Shown piece after piece: positions 8,694-18,461 of a stretch of 20,936 nt of DNA. The DNA comes from Zygnema cylindricum (taxonomy: Eukaryota; Streptophyta; Zygnematophyceae; Zygnematales; Zygnemataceae). The notes beneath the pieces are model-generated. The model was not told where the DNA came from and did no database searches. It worked only from the letters and a program-made list of their open reading frames with translations. The stretch is taken from NCBI GenBank assembly GCA_037447655.1, contig JBBHKE010002349.1, positions 128,273 to 149,208 of the forward strand, given 5' to 3'. Numbering within the stretch: the first letter of the stretch is position 1; each line of letters opens with the position of its first letter. Made by a program: the position numbers and the translations under genes.

Positions 8694-11600
8694 TCAAAAA
8701 CCGGCTCCACCTGTTGCAGAAATCTTAGAAGCTATCGCATTACTATCTCCTCCCTCCACAACTTCTCTCTCCACCGGTTGGTCAAAATGAACCTCGGCCG
8801 GAATCGCTTTAATACCGTGTGCCCCAGCTGTACAAGCCACTTTATGAGTCATTTTCTTCATCAAACCAGAAACTTTTCCCCTTTTCTTAGGCGAAACTTC
8901 CTCACCTTTAGAAGTTATAAACTCTTCTCCAATGTTTCCTTGTTTCGCCTCCTCGTAAGGAATCCCGTCTCCGTCACTATCAGAACCGGAACCGTCGGTT
9001 CGTTGGGATTTAAGGACTGGACTATTCTTTGCATCCTCATCATTCTCATAAGGTTTGTAAGTGACAAAAAGACGAATCGTACCCCTTTTTGCACCACTGA
9101 AGGGCTCGTCAGGATTTTCTACCATATCCAATAAGAGCTCTTTGGGCTTGTTTGGTTGGAACTGAACATTGAAGAAAAAGAAAGAAGGAAAAGATGAAGG
9201 AATTCAAAATTTTAGCCACGGTAAATATGTACCTAACTTAGAATGTATAAATATGTAAATAACTTTTAGTGTAACAGTAACTTCTAGAGATGTCAATTTA
9301 GTGGTTCGGTCGTAGAGATGGAATTAGAAAAAAACAATCCAAAAAGGTTTAAGAATATTGAAGAAGGTTGCTGTTAAAGTTTGTTTAGAATTTCCTTTGC
9401 TTCAAAAATCATTTTTTTGTAAACTTCAAAAGATGGTTTTTTTACTGACACGTTTTCCAAAAAAAAAAAAAACAACATGAAGTTTTGCAAACTTACTTTA
9501 CTGATAAAGTAAAACAAAGTTTCCCAAAATAATAAAAAAGAAAGATAAAGATTTGCAAACTTTCTTTACTGATGGGGTGAAAAAAATCCAATTCTAAACT
9601 CAAAAAACAAAAAAAAAAATGAAGTTTTGCATACTGATGAGGCAAAATTCTTTTTTTTTAAAAGAAAAAGGTGACGTTTCCCAAACTTACTTTACTAAAG
9701 GGGTAAAACAAATGCAAGTTTCCAAACAAAAAAAAGACAGAAAATTTTTCCAAACTTACTTTTACTAGGTAAATCAAATTCAAGTTTTCCAAAAAAAAAA
9801 AAAAGAAAAAAAAATTCCAAACTTACTTTACTGATGGGGTATTTGCGAGCACCAATGTATTCGGCTTTTTCGACTTTCTCGTCGTCCATGAGACGGACCG
9901 TCAAATCTTGAAAACTTGGTTCCTCCACCTATTCAAATTATATCCGAAAAAAGCCCAAAACAACAGAGTGACCTCACCACATTAAGAAAAAACAAAAAAC
10001 AAAGACAAACAAACCAAGGCTTTGATTTAGGACTTCAAATTCTTTAATAATCTTGAAACAAACGGCAAATTTGCCATATGAGAAATCCAACAAATAGTAT
10101 GAATAACAGCTTATTGCTTTCGAGTTAAAGAGGAGGAAAGATGGTTTTAAGAACAGTTTCAAAATGAATGTTTTACTGAGTAAACTGCCAGTTGAGAATT
10201 TCAGTTAGTAAAACTTGAATCAGAAGTATGTTCCCGTTTTTCATCCTCTAAGACCGTAATTCAAATTTTATGCATGAGAACTTTACTAAATAAAGTGTCA
10301 GTTGAGCATTTCACTTGATGAAACTCGAGACTACTTTTTTCTCTCATTTTCTACACTTTTAAAGATATGATTATGAATACACTAAAAATGCATAAGGTGC
10401 CCACAATATAGAGAGGAATAGTAGGTAAGTTTTTGGCTATCTCCCTCAAAGGGCAAAAATACCTACGAGAGTCGTCTATATCCTTTGGGTCTTGTCAATT
10501 TTCTTTTTCTTTCCTTAAAAAAAGGGAAGGCGGATGCAAAACCTGTTTTAAATCTATCCATAGCAACCAAAAAAAAAAAAGGGGCTGTATAAGCATATGC
10601 TACAGAAATGAGAACACGGTTTTAAAAATACCTCGATGAAAAAACTTTCGTTCCACACTGGATTCTGTTCATTTTTCTTTATAGAGCTTCTCTTAATCGA
10701 GCCTTCTTTCTGATGAACGTAAAGGAATACAAAGGTATCCGCTTTTCCAATAGTATCTGTCTTTGGTATATCTGTCCCCTCGATGAGAACGATGTCCAAA
10801 TATCCCACTGGATGTAACTGCAAATAACTGCATCCAAAAATAAAGGCAAATACCCACAATTTTTTTTAAAAGATACCGAGTCAGCAATTTCAAGCCCAAA
10901 CACTATTTAGGATGAGTTGAAAAAGGAGAGGTGTGGATGAAAAAATTCCCAAACTACATAAAGTATAGACCATAGTTCAAATCTGCGAAAACAATTGAGA
11001 AACGCTATATGTGGTAGCCTCGTACTATACGCGGATTAAACAGTATAATATGCGTATAGTATGAGGCAACCACATATAGCGTTAAACACCTTACAGAACA
11101 ATTCAAAAAAAGGAAAAAGTGGCAATTGCTCAATTGCTTCTTTTATAATTTTCAAGCCACATAACCCTTTTAGACAGCATACATGAATTTCTGACGGGCT
11201 TATTATACCATAACAAGATGAGAGTGTCTAACTGCTTAAAAGTTCATAATACTATTTATAGAACAGAATGAATCACGACTGAAGAACTCTAAAGATATCA
11301 TTTTTGCATAAACTCCAACAAGAGAAAGAAAAGCATGTCAAAAGAAGAGACAAGAATAGAATAATTTTTTATGTTCACTGGTGAAATAATCAGGAAGATG
11401 AAGTACTATCACGCAAGAGAAAGATACAAACATTAAAAAGAGATACGAGAATGGGATGATTTTCTAAGCTCACTCTGATAAAACCAGGATGATAAAGAAG
11501 AATCATACTTGAGAAAGATAGCCTTGTCAAAAAAGAGACGAGTTTTTCAAAGCTCACTGTGACATAATCAGAATGATGGTGTGAGAATAACCAACCCAAC

Positions 11601-14600
11601 TACCTGAGAGGAAGTACACACCTGAAGTCGCCTGGAATAATAGGAACAACCATTCGGGCGGGCCAAACGAGCATATCATTTAAAGAAGTTCTGATAATGT
11701 TCTGAAAATCAAAAAAGAAGCCCGCCCAATAAGATCCTCATCTCACTTTTCTTCGTACTTTCTCCACTCATAACAGAGAAGTAAAGGTGTGCTAAAATTT
11801 CTTCCACTTTCAAAAAGTTACGACGCGTCAGTAAACTCTAAACCATCAAACGCTTGTTTTTGAGGAGAACTATATTGCAGATTTCAACCATTGTTTTCAG
11901 AATCAAATTTGGAGGAAAGTTGAACCCAGTTTTTCATATTTTGTGTGGCATTACTATTCTGACTATACTGTATATTTTGCATAGGGATCTGCACACACAT
12001 TCCCTCATACATCGCTGGTTCAAAAATTTAGTGCTTTTCTAAAGCCCAAACAAAGGAACAGCGTAAATCAGAGGTAAAGAAATCAAGTATTTCATATTGT
12101 TAACTTATGATGGTTCTTGATCAAGAAAGGTTTATATCCTGGTAAACCTACATCAATCATTTTATCGATTCCACCAATCGATGTAATATCTCCACCCAGA
12201 ATGCTGATGTCAAAGTCAATCTTGGGCTGTACCAAAAACTCCAAAATTAATTTGCTTGTCAGACACCTTCGAATTGGTTTTACAAAGACAAAACACAAAA
12301 AATGGGAATGTTAACGATCAATTATTATACAATTTTGTGGCTACAAAACTATTCCCAACATTTGAATATATGGGACAGACCGAATATGATTGATCTTACT
12401 AAAAACCTTTACCAACAATCACTATGGAATGCAGCATCTGTTCCCTACAACACAAATTAAAATGTCTCCAATCTACTTCTCTAAACAGTTTCATCCATTT
12501 AACCATCTAGATTTACAATAAAGCAAAGATATGAAACGTTCATCCTGACTTCATTCTGCCATAATCACGACCTGTTCAAAGCAAACAGGTCAAGCAAAAA
12601 GCAAAGAATATTTCAAAGATCTTTGCTCTACCTCACAAAAAGGGACTTGACAAATAAAACTTCCAATGTCAAGCATGTGAAATTAAGCAACCGAGGCAAC
12701 ATTTGAACAGATTTGCATATTCTCACTTACATTTTTTGGTGACCTTATAGTCATGTTTCCATATATTTGACAGGTAACAGATACATGACCAAAAGATGAC
12801 GAAAACATGACCAAAACATGATCAAAAAAAGTAAAGTGAGGATATACCTACTATTGCATATTATGTAGCTGACAGAGGAACTTATAGATAAGAGAATCAG
12901 TCAACTACTAGTTCAAACTGACCTGTTCAGTGAAGGCAACTAAGATCGCACCAAATCCAGGAATTTGATTCGTAAGTGGCTTGAGAATGATTTTTATACG
13001 GCCACCAAACTGGACGTCAGAAACCTGTATCGATAAACCCCAAAGTTAGCGATGCTTTGGACCAGAACTTTGGCTTACTTGCTCCCTACTGCAACAACTA
13101 CACCACTAATCGTTATTAGTGTTAACGTTTTTTTCACCACTTAAAAAAAAAATCTCCGTACACACTTATCAGTTTGTCAATCGGAGACCGTCAATAGGAC
13201 GGTGAGAATCTTGCCTTCCAATAGCAATCATCGGATTGACAACCCGACAAGTGTGCACGGAGAAAAGATGTTTGAAGTATCGAAAAAAACTTTAACACTA
13301 ACAACGATTAGAGGTGTAGTATTTGGAAAAGAATCAATGCGTAACAGGATTGTGTACTTCAAAACAAAACAGATGCCGGTATGTGTCAACAAGATCGGTT
13401 GAGGCCATGGCCGGATTGTCATTTGCGAAACATCAATAAAATCCTTCCAATGCAAGAGGAAAAATAAAAAGAAAAAAGAAAAAAAAAAAAAAAGGAGATC
13501 ATCTCACCTTAACAGAAAGACTGGCCAACACAGTTGTCTCTGCCTCAATAGTGACCACCTGATCTCGTGCGTCCAGCCAATCTATATTCGCTTCAATTGT
13601 CACTTCATCAGCTCCACTCTTGTAAGTACGAATGCCTGCAAAATGTCATCCCATACAGCAGCAAAAAACGTTAACACTAAAACAAAACAAAACCAGCAAA
13701 ACTAAACAACAAAACCGTTCACAAAACAGTGTCAATAACATTACAATAACCACATTGGAACCATAACCGCATTTACACTAATAACTCCTTATACACTGAT
13801 AGCAATGTCCGGTGTAGTGCCAGTTGTTTATAGCCACTTCAAACAGAAGCTAAGCTCTTACCTGCTATCTGTGGCCCAACATTGCCAAGGATTATGTTTT
13901 TGACGCTTATATCTTTGATAATTCCAACCTTGTAAGCTGCAAAAATTGGAGTAAGCGTATCTTTGACCACTTGGCAAGTTGCCTGCCCGGAAAAAAAACG
14001 CAACGTCAGACACACATGAAGAAAATTTTACATAGTATAATCGACACAAAAGAGTGCAATCAATACAAAATGTACAATCAATACAAAATAGTACAATCAA
14101 TACACAATAGTACAATCAATACAAGATAGTACAATCAATAGACAAGAGTGCATCCAATGCGAAAGAAAACAATCAACACAAAATAGTATAACCAACAGAA
14201 AAGAATATAATCAATACAATAGAATACAATTAATACAAGATAGAACAATCAATACAAAAGAGTGCAATCAATACAAAAGAGTACAATCAATACAAGATAG
14301 TACAATCAATAGACAAGAGTGCAGCCAATGCGAAAGAGTACAATCAACACAAAAAGGTACAATCAATACAAAATAGTACAATTAGCAGTACAGAACGCGA
14401 GATTATCTCACCCAAGATGACTAGTATTTAAAAAAAAAAAAAGGATCAGCAAAAGAAGAGATTAACTCGCCCTGCATGATTAACATTTAAAAAAAAACGA
14501 TCGGCAAAAATAAGAGCTCACACCTTGTTGACGAATGGCCAAACTTCCTTAATTTGAGCGTTGATCCAATTGACCTGGAAACAACAACTACTAAAACTGT

Positions 14601-15516
14601 AAGCAATGAAAACTAACAGGATCTTGCATATCACATACGTATCAATAAGACTAAACAATCGAGAGTTGATACCAATGACCAAAAAACTCTTTGCAATGAT
14701 TGAGCAACTCGTAAATAAAACAAAAACCTTCTATAACTTTCTCAGATAATTAAATACCCCACCAGCAAAAAATTTCAGCGCGCACATTCCATCAAAACTG
14801 ACACAAATAAATGAACTAACTATGATAAGTCTTTCAAATTGAAAACTCCATAAACATCCTTTTGATCATTTGAAGTCACACCAGACGTGTCAGAAGTTGA
14901 ACATTTCATTCAATTGACTATTAGCTAGTTGAAACCTGCCCTTCCTACTGCCTTAAACTCTTGCGGAATATTGTTGCAAATTGTAATGTACAAACTTAAG
15001 ATATATGATTATTAACGACATTACAGTATTGATTTGAATGGATTTGTTTTGCATGGATTTAGAGGAGCTTAACTCTTTGTATATAGAAACAGAAAGCATG
15101 TCAATTCTATCACTCCTCCGACTGATAATCAACCACGCGAGAAATTTGACGTTATCTTCCTGTAGATGTCTTAATATCAAATGTTCCTTTCAAGCCTTGA
15201 TCGACCTTAAGCTTTCATCGACCTTATTTTTTCAATTATCAGTATAGCTTGTTAAGAACGGACTCTGTTGAGGGTCTCCAAGACCACTAAACCGACATTC
15301 ATTCATATCTTCAAAAAAAAATAGATGCTGATAAAAGTACATACCTTTTCAAACTCGGAAAAATAACACCAGCCTGGAAGAGTTACATTTTCACTCTCTG
15401 CAAGCTTATCTAATGTATTTTTGTCCAGTTGTGAAACTGCTGCAATGTCCAGGGCCTGTAATACCAATTGGGGAAGCGAGGAAGAGTGAGCGAGAGAGAG
15501 AGAGAGAGCGAGAGAG

Positions 15517-15564
<48 letters not shown>

Positions 15565-17062
15565 AAAACTGGAGAAAGAAAGAGAGAAAAACCTAGTCTG
15601 GAGAGGGACAGCAACCAGTCATAACTATTTTGCATAAAAATGATGAATGCAAATTATTCGATGATAAGTTGAATAACAAAGTCAAGGAGCTGGTACACAA
15701 TCTATCCCAATTAAAACACAAGTTTAATGATGACTAGGTAGTTTTTCTTTTTTTGTATTTGAGGTTCAGCGAAATTATTATAATGACATAAACAGATGAA
15801 CTATGGCCACTATAATCAGCCGCGAGCAGTGTTATTGCTCTTTATTGGCTTACCATCGAGCTTTTTTCAAATATTCTTATTATCTTTATATTTTAAATTT
15901 TATCTTTATATTTTATTACAAATAAAAAAAAAAATCTATGGGGCAATTTTAGTAGAAAAAGTAAGTGTAACAAGGACTCAAATTGTCATTAATATATAAC
16001 ATTATAAAAAAAAAAAAAAAACATTACATAAGAAGTATAGAAACATATTATATAAATATATAGAACATAATTATATTATTTCTAGTAATATCTAACATTA
16101 CATCATAATTATATTAATTCATAAGAGATATCTAGCTTGGGGTGTGATTCAGTGTTATTAATTCTAATTTAAGTCGGAAAGACGTGACGTCTTTTTTAAG
16201 CCGCTACCAAAATAGTGTTTAGAAAAAAAAAGGAGTATTATTAATGCTATTTTATGTCCGGAGGCCAAATAATAAAAAAAATAAAAAATGGCACAGAAAT
16301 AGTGCTATTGACACTAATATCGATATACAGTATATCTTCCATTTTAGATCAACAACCTTTTAAGTTTTGAGAATAAGAAATATAATTGCCCCAGAAACTG
16401 GCGCAAATGACAATGCATTGAACCATCAATAATAATCTCTATAAAATTCGTACCATATGGAAGTGCTGAACAAAATATAAACGCAACAAAAAGGGATATG
16501 CTGACGCAAAACTATATAAAAACAGCTTCTGACCTCTTTCCCGCAAATTTTATTATTATTTTTTGAAAGTACAACAAGTTGTCATCACAAAAGTAACAGC
16601 TTCAATAATGGTGTCGACTCCCACACCAAAATCATTAAGACAACTAACAACACCGAACACAAAAAACAAAGAAAAAAAAAACATTAACAACAAAAAACAA
16701 ATGACAGCATAGCCTCCTAAAACCAAAAAAAAAATAAAAAAAATCACAACATGCCTCCTTAGAACAAAAAACAAACAACAACAACAAAAAAAAAAAAACA
16801 AAAAAACACATGTCAGCATACCTACCTTCCTTCTTCTTGTTTTCGAGCGACTTGTTTGCATCGCGGACGAGAACGCCATCCATGCGACTCCACAAAGCAC
16901 ACCAGAGACGACAGCTGCAAAGAAACCAGCTCTCACAATATATAGTGTGGCAGCCGTGGCTATGGGAGCGATGACTGCAAGGAGAGCAATGAGAGCCACA
17001 GGACTCGGGATGAATTCCAGTACTACTCCTTTTACAATACCGACAGGATCCAAAGACGCCAT
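8694..17062 (-). CDS. Plant synaptotagmin / extended-synaptotagmin-like SMP-C2 protein, 11 exons, 556 aa
   Basis: Coding exons in transcript order are 17062-16826, 15455-15345, 14574-14524, 13982-13862, 13635-13508, 13024-12923, 12226-12152, 11701-11622, 10827-10632, 9928-9827 and 9161-8694. All junctions are GT-AG, phases agree, and the sum is 1671 nt. Residues 17-43 and 45-65 are hydrophobic and form an ER-membrane hairpin. Residues 80-116 (ALDIAAVSQLDK...LPGWCYFSEFEK) match the linker of plant NTMC2 proteins. Residues 117-300 are an SMP domain (VNWINAQIKEVWPFVNKA, GGRIKIILKPL, PKIDFDISILGGDI, WPARMVVPIIPGD). Residues 303-410 form one C2 domain (LHPVGYLDIVLIEGTDI, NPVWNESF). The tail from about 440 is charged. 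Such proteins tether the ER to the plasma membrane and carry lipids at contact sites. The single C2 suggests the NTMC2T4-like branch, not proven. Confidence 0.9.
9162..9826 (-). other. Intron 10 with ~68-bp repeats carrying copies of the 5' splice site
   Basis: The true donor (AAA, then GTAAGTTTGG) is at 9821-9826. Perfect plus-strand ACTTAC copies recur at 9754, 9685 and 9491, and decayed copies lie near 9559, 9628 and 9425. Spacing is 57-69 bases. Each copy also carries part of the exon end (TTTACTGATGGGGT) and a poly-A run. The array runs about 9420-9840. Both exon end and donor were therefore copied repeatedly into the intron. Confidence 0.8.
9929..10631 (-). other. Intron 9 with a ~110-bp duplication
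   Basis: Segments around 10164-10230 and 10273-10340 share TTTACT(G/A)A(G/A)TAAA, CAGTTGAG(A/C)ATTTCA and T(A/G)AAACT in order, about 110 bases apart. The rest is AT-rich with poly-A runs. No coding potential. Confidence 0.6.
11001..11083. repeat. Foldback in intron 8: 32-bp inverted arms, 19-base loop
   Basis: Arms at 11001-11032 (AACGCTATATGTGGT...ACTATACGC) and 11052-11083 are reverse complements with two mismatches. The predicted hairpin in the pre-mRNA would be very stable. It could be a tiny foldback transposon or a small-RNA hairpin. Outer sequences show no clear target duplication. Confidence 0.9.
11318..11590. repeat. ~95-bp tandem repeat, three copies, in intron 8
   Basis: Copies begin near 11318, 11413 and 11508 with AAGAGAAAG or TGAGAAAGATA. 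Each contains AAGAGA(C/T)A(C)GAG or similar, then GCTCACT(C/G)TGA and ATAATCAG(A)ATGAT-like sequence. They diverge by about a quarter of positions. The array ends about 30 bases before exon 8. Confidence 0.7.
11702..12922 (-). other. Introns 7 and 6 around exon 7
   Basis: Intron 7 is 11702-12151 and intron 6 is 12227-12922. Apart from exon 7 (12152-12226) I see only AT-rich sequence and a run of short ACATGACCAAAA-type repeats at about 12782-12827. No further gene or element. Confidence 0.5.
13097..13320. mobile_element. MITE copy 2, 224 bp, inside synaptotagmin intron 5
   Basis: The ends are ACTACACCACTAATCG and the inverted ACTACACCTCTAATCG, followed by TT(A/G)TTAGTGTTAA, the same motif as copy 1. 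The interior aligns with copy 1 through ACTTAAAA, TCTCCGTACACA, GACCGTCAATAGGACGGTGAG and CGACAAGTGTG. It differs more at its tips than copy 1. Intron 5 spans 13025-13507, so about half the intron is the element. It has no coding capacity. Confidence 0.85.
13795..13822. mobile_element. Possible decayed end of the same MITE family, in intron 4
   Basis: CACTGATAGCAATGTCCGGTGTAGT resembles the right end of the family (CACTAATAGCGATACACGG plus GTGTAGT) with several changes. No matching left end is found nearby, so it is a fragment or coincidence. Confidence 0.35.
14035..14395. repeat. 19-bp minisatellite in intron 3, about 18-19 copies with nine-unit higher-order period
   Basis: The unit is close to ATCAATACAAAATAGTACA. 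Variant units TAGACAAGAGTGC and CCAATGCGAAAG occur in the same order twice, at about 14131 and 14302, which are 171 bases (nine units) apart. A whole block was therefore duplicated after the units had diverged. On the transcribed strand each unit carries TTGAT, a possible branch-point-like word, and the array ends about 50 bases before exon 4. Confidence 0.92.
14575..15344 (-). other. Intron 2, no further feature seen
   Basis: AT-rich sequence between exon 2 and exon 3, with no repeat block or reading frame I would support. Confidence 0.5.
15487..15562. repeat. (GA)n microsatellite, CT-rich on the sense strand, upstream of exon 2
   Basis: An almost pure GA run with a few GAGC interruptions. 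On the transcribed strand it is a CT tract beginning about 30 bases upstream of the exon 2 acceptor (TATTACAG at 15456-15463), so it could serve as or next to the polypyrimidine tract. Confidence 0.95.
15563..16825 (-). other. Intron 1 remainder with possible element near 16140-16335
   Basis: Very AT-rich sequence with long A runs. The plus strand at 16306-16332 reads GACACTAATATCGATATACAG, like a decayed right end of the MITE family, but I find no convincing left partner. AAAGACGTGACGTCTTT at 16178-16194 is a short perfect inverted repeat. Sequence close to exon 1 (16660-16815) is dense in A-runs. Confidence 0.4.
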
Positions 17063-17728
17063 TAATGAATACTCTTACAGCAATATAAGGAGGTGTCAGC
17101 TTCAAAAAGTCACACTTTAAGAATCTTCTAAAGAGTCAATCAAAATAACTTTTCATGGAATGATCATGGAATGAAATATAGTTTGAGAACTTTCCCTAAA
17201 AGAAAAACTTGCGAAAAGAACTAGGTATTGCTGTTATTGTTGAGTAAAAGTAGTAGTTTCGATATGTTTTGGCGTAATAGCTCAGCTTGTTTTAAGATAA
17301 AACGTTTAAACTCTTTAGTCTATCTGATGTTGAGATGGTCCTGCAAGAATTCCTGCAAGAATTCCTGCCTGCAAGATGAAATTCAAAGGCTTTTTTTCCA
17401 AAAATTTCAGCAACTGAAATGAAGGGCATCAGGCAAAACAAATGTCCAAGCTTTGCGCTCTAAAGACGTCATCGTACAAAGGTACGTCCACGAGACTTCC
17501 TGCCGCGTGGCCCGGTAAGTGATCCACATGGCAGCTGTAGGACATTTGTCGGCTGGTACTTGACCCACTTGGCAATGCCCATTTGTCTCAACGCATATGC
17601 AGACAAGCGAAAGAGTTCGATAAAAGTATAGTACAGTACCGTACAGTACTGTAATTTTAGCGGTATATCGCACGTGAATCATTTTTTGATGCGTGAGGCC
17701 GACGCACACCAGAGTTGTGGTGCCGTGT
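17063..17728. other. 5' flank of the synaptotagmin gene
   Basis: No upstream gene. Two short tandem repeats are present: CATGGAATGAT twice at about 17154-17175 and CCTGCAAGAATT twice at about 17341-17365. A CACGTG G-box lies at 17671-17676, about 610 bases before the ATG, and interlocking CAGTACNGTAC words lie at 17632-17652. Promoter position is not resolved. The 100-codon minus-strand frame here has no protein-like features. Confidence 0.4.
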
Positions 17729-18423
17729 CAGGGTCGCAAACGGTCACTGAGTGGTGACAGTTAACCGACCGCCGCGCGGATCCGGAACGATCGGTTTATA
17801 TTAGTCGGCAGTTTGATGGTTGATTCACCAGAGGAAAAACGGTCGGTTACGGTCGGTCAACCAAAAACAAAAAAATTTGTATTCTATAATCCAAATTCTT
17901 GTACTTTGTTACTATTAGAATCGTGGAAGTGCGACTCATGATTAGCGTGTGAATACGGATGTGAGTAAGCTATTATTCAAAATCAAGGGAGCGCGACAAA
18001 GCGTCGCAAACCGGACACTATTATGGACTTTCATTTCGAATATCTTAGGGAACGCGACAAAGCGTCGCAAATCTGACACGGTAGTACAATATTTATTTCG
18101 CAAATCTTAGGCAACGCGACAAAGCGTCGCAAATTTGACACAGTAGTACACTATTCATTTCGCAAATCTTAGGGAACGCGACAAATCGTAATTATTGGCT
18201 TATTCCGTCGTACATTGATTAATTTTGTACTTTTTCGGTTACGGGCGGGCACGGTTGGTCGCCAAAAATCAAGATTCGGTTATTTTTTTTTTTGGTAAAC
18301 GACGGTCGGTTAACGGTTAAAATTTTTGGAGCGTGACAAAACTCGATCGGGCGTCGATTACTCAGATTTTGAAAAAAAAAACAGTCGGTTTCGGGTATGA
18401 AATTTTTTGACTTTTGCGACCTC
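17729..18423. mobile_element. hAT-like non-autonomous DNA element, ~695 bp
   Basis: The left end is CAGGGTCGCAAAC. The right end, reverse-complemented, is (CA)GAGGTCGCAAAA, so the terminal repeats share GGTCGCAAA. TGCCGTGT flanks both sides (17721-17728 and 18424-18431), an exact 8-bp duplication as hAT elements make. If the right end is instead taken as CTCTG at 18425, giving canonical CAG...CTG ends, the duplication is CCGTGT. Internal GTCGGTTA and CGGTCGGT words near both ends look like subterminal transposase-binding repeats. No transposase is encoded. Confidence 0.75.
17986..18190. repeat. 61-62 bp tandem repeat with hairpins inside the hAT-like element
   Basis: Copies start at 17986, 18047, 18109 and 18171 (last partial). 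Each starts AGGGA(A/G)CGCGACAAAGCGTCGC and ends TCGCAAATCTT. Within each full copy GCGAC and GTCGC can pair around AAAGC. Similar GCGTGACAAA and GGTCGCAAA words lie elsewhere in the element and in its terminal repeats, so the array seems to have grown from end-like sequence. Confidence 0.9.
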
Positions 18424-18425
18424 TG

Positions 18426-18461
18426 CCGTGTATCGCTATTAACACTAATAGCGATACACGG
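18426..18461. mobile_element. 36-bp palindrome: two MITE ends joined with interior lost
   Basis: Arms of 16 bases (CCGTGTATCGCTATTA and its exact reverse complement) are separated by ACAC. The arm is identical to the MITE tip sequence at 7498-7513. The right side keeps the full terminal motif beginning TTAACAC. It looks like a terminal repeat pair after deletion of everything between. The first six bases overlap the hAT target duplication. Confidence 0.85.

Noticed and set aside
14035-14395. CRISPR-like array
   Set aside because: Units are head-to-tail with no unique spacers, in a plant intron; it is a minisatellite.
15303-15635. 110-codon frame with a Ser-Leu repeat tract
   Set aside because: Only the exon 2 part is real. 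The Ser-Leu run is translation of the intronic CT microsatellite.
16139-16335. Third full MITE copy in intron 1
   Set aside because: The right end resembles the family tip but no matching left end or core could be found.
17407-17709. 100-codon minus-strand frame upstream of the synaptotagmin gene
   Set aside because: No domain, no splice connection to exon 1 and interrupted by short repeats.
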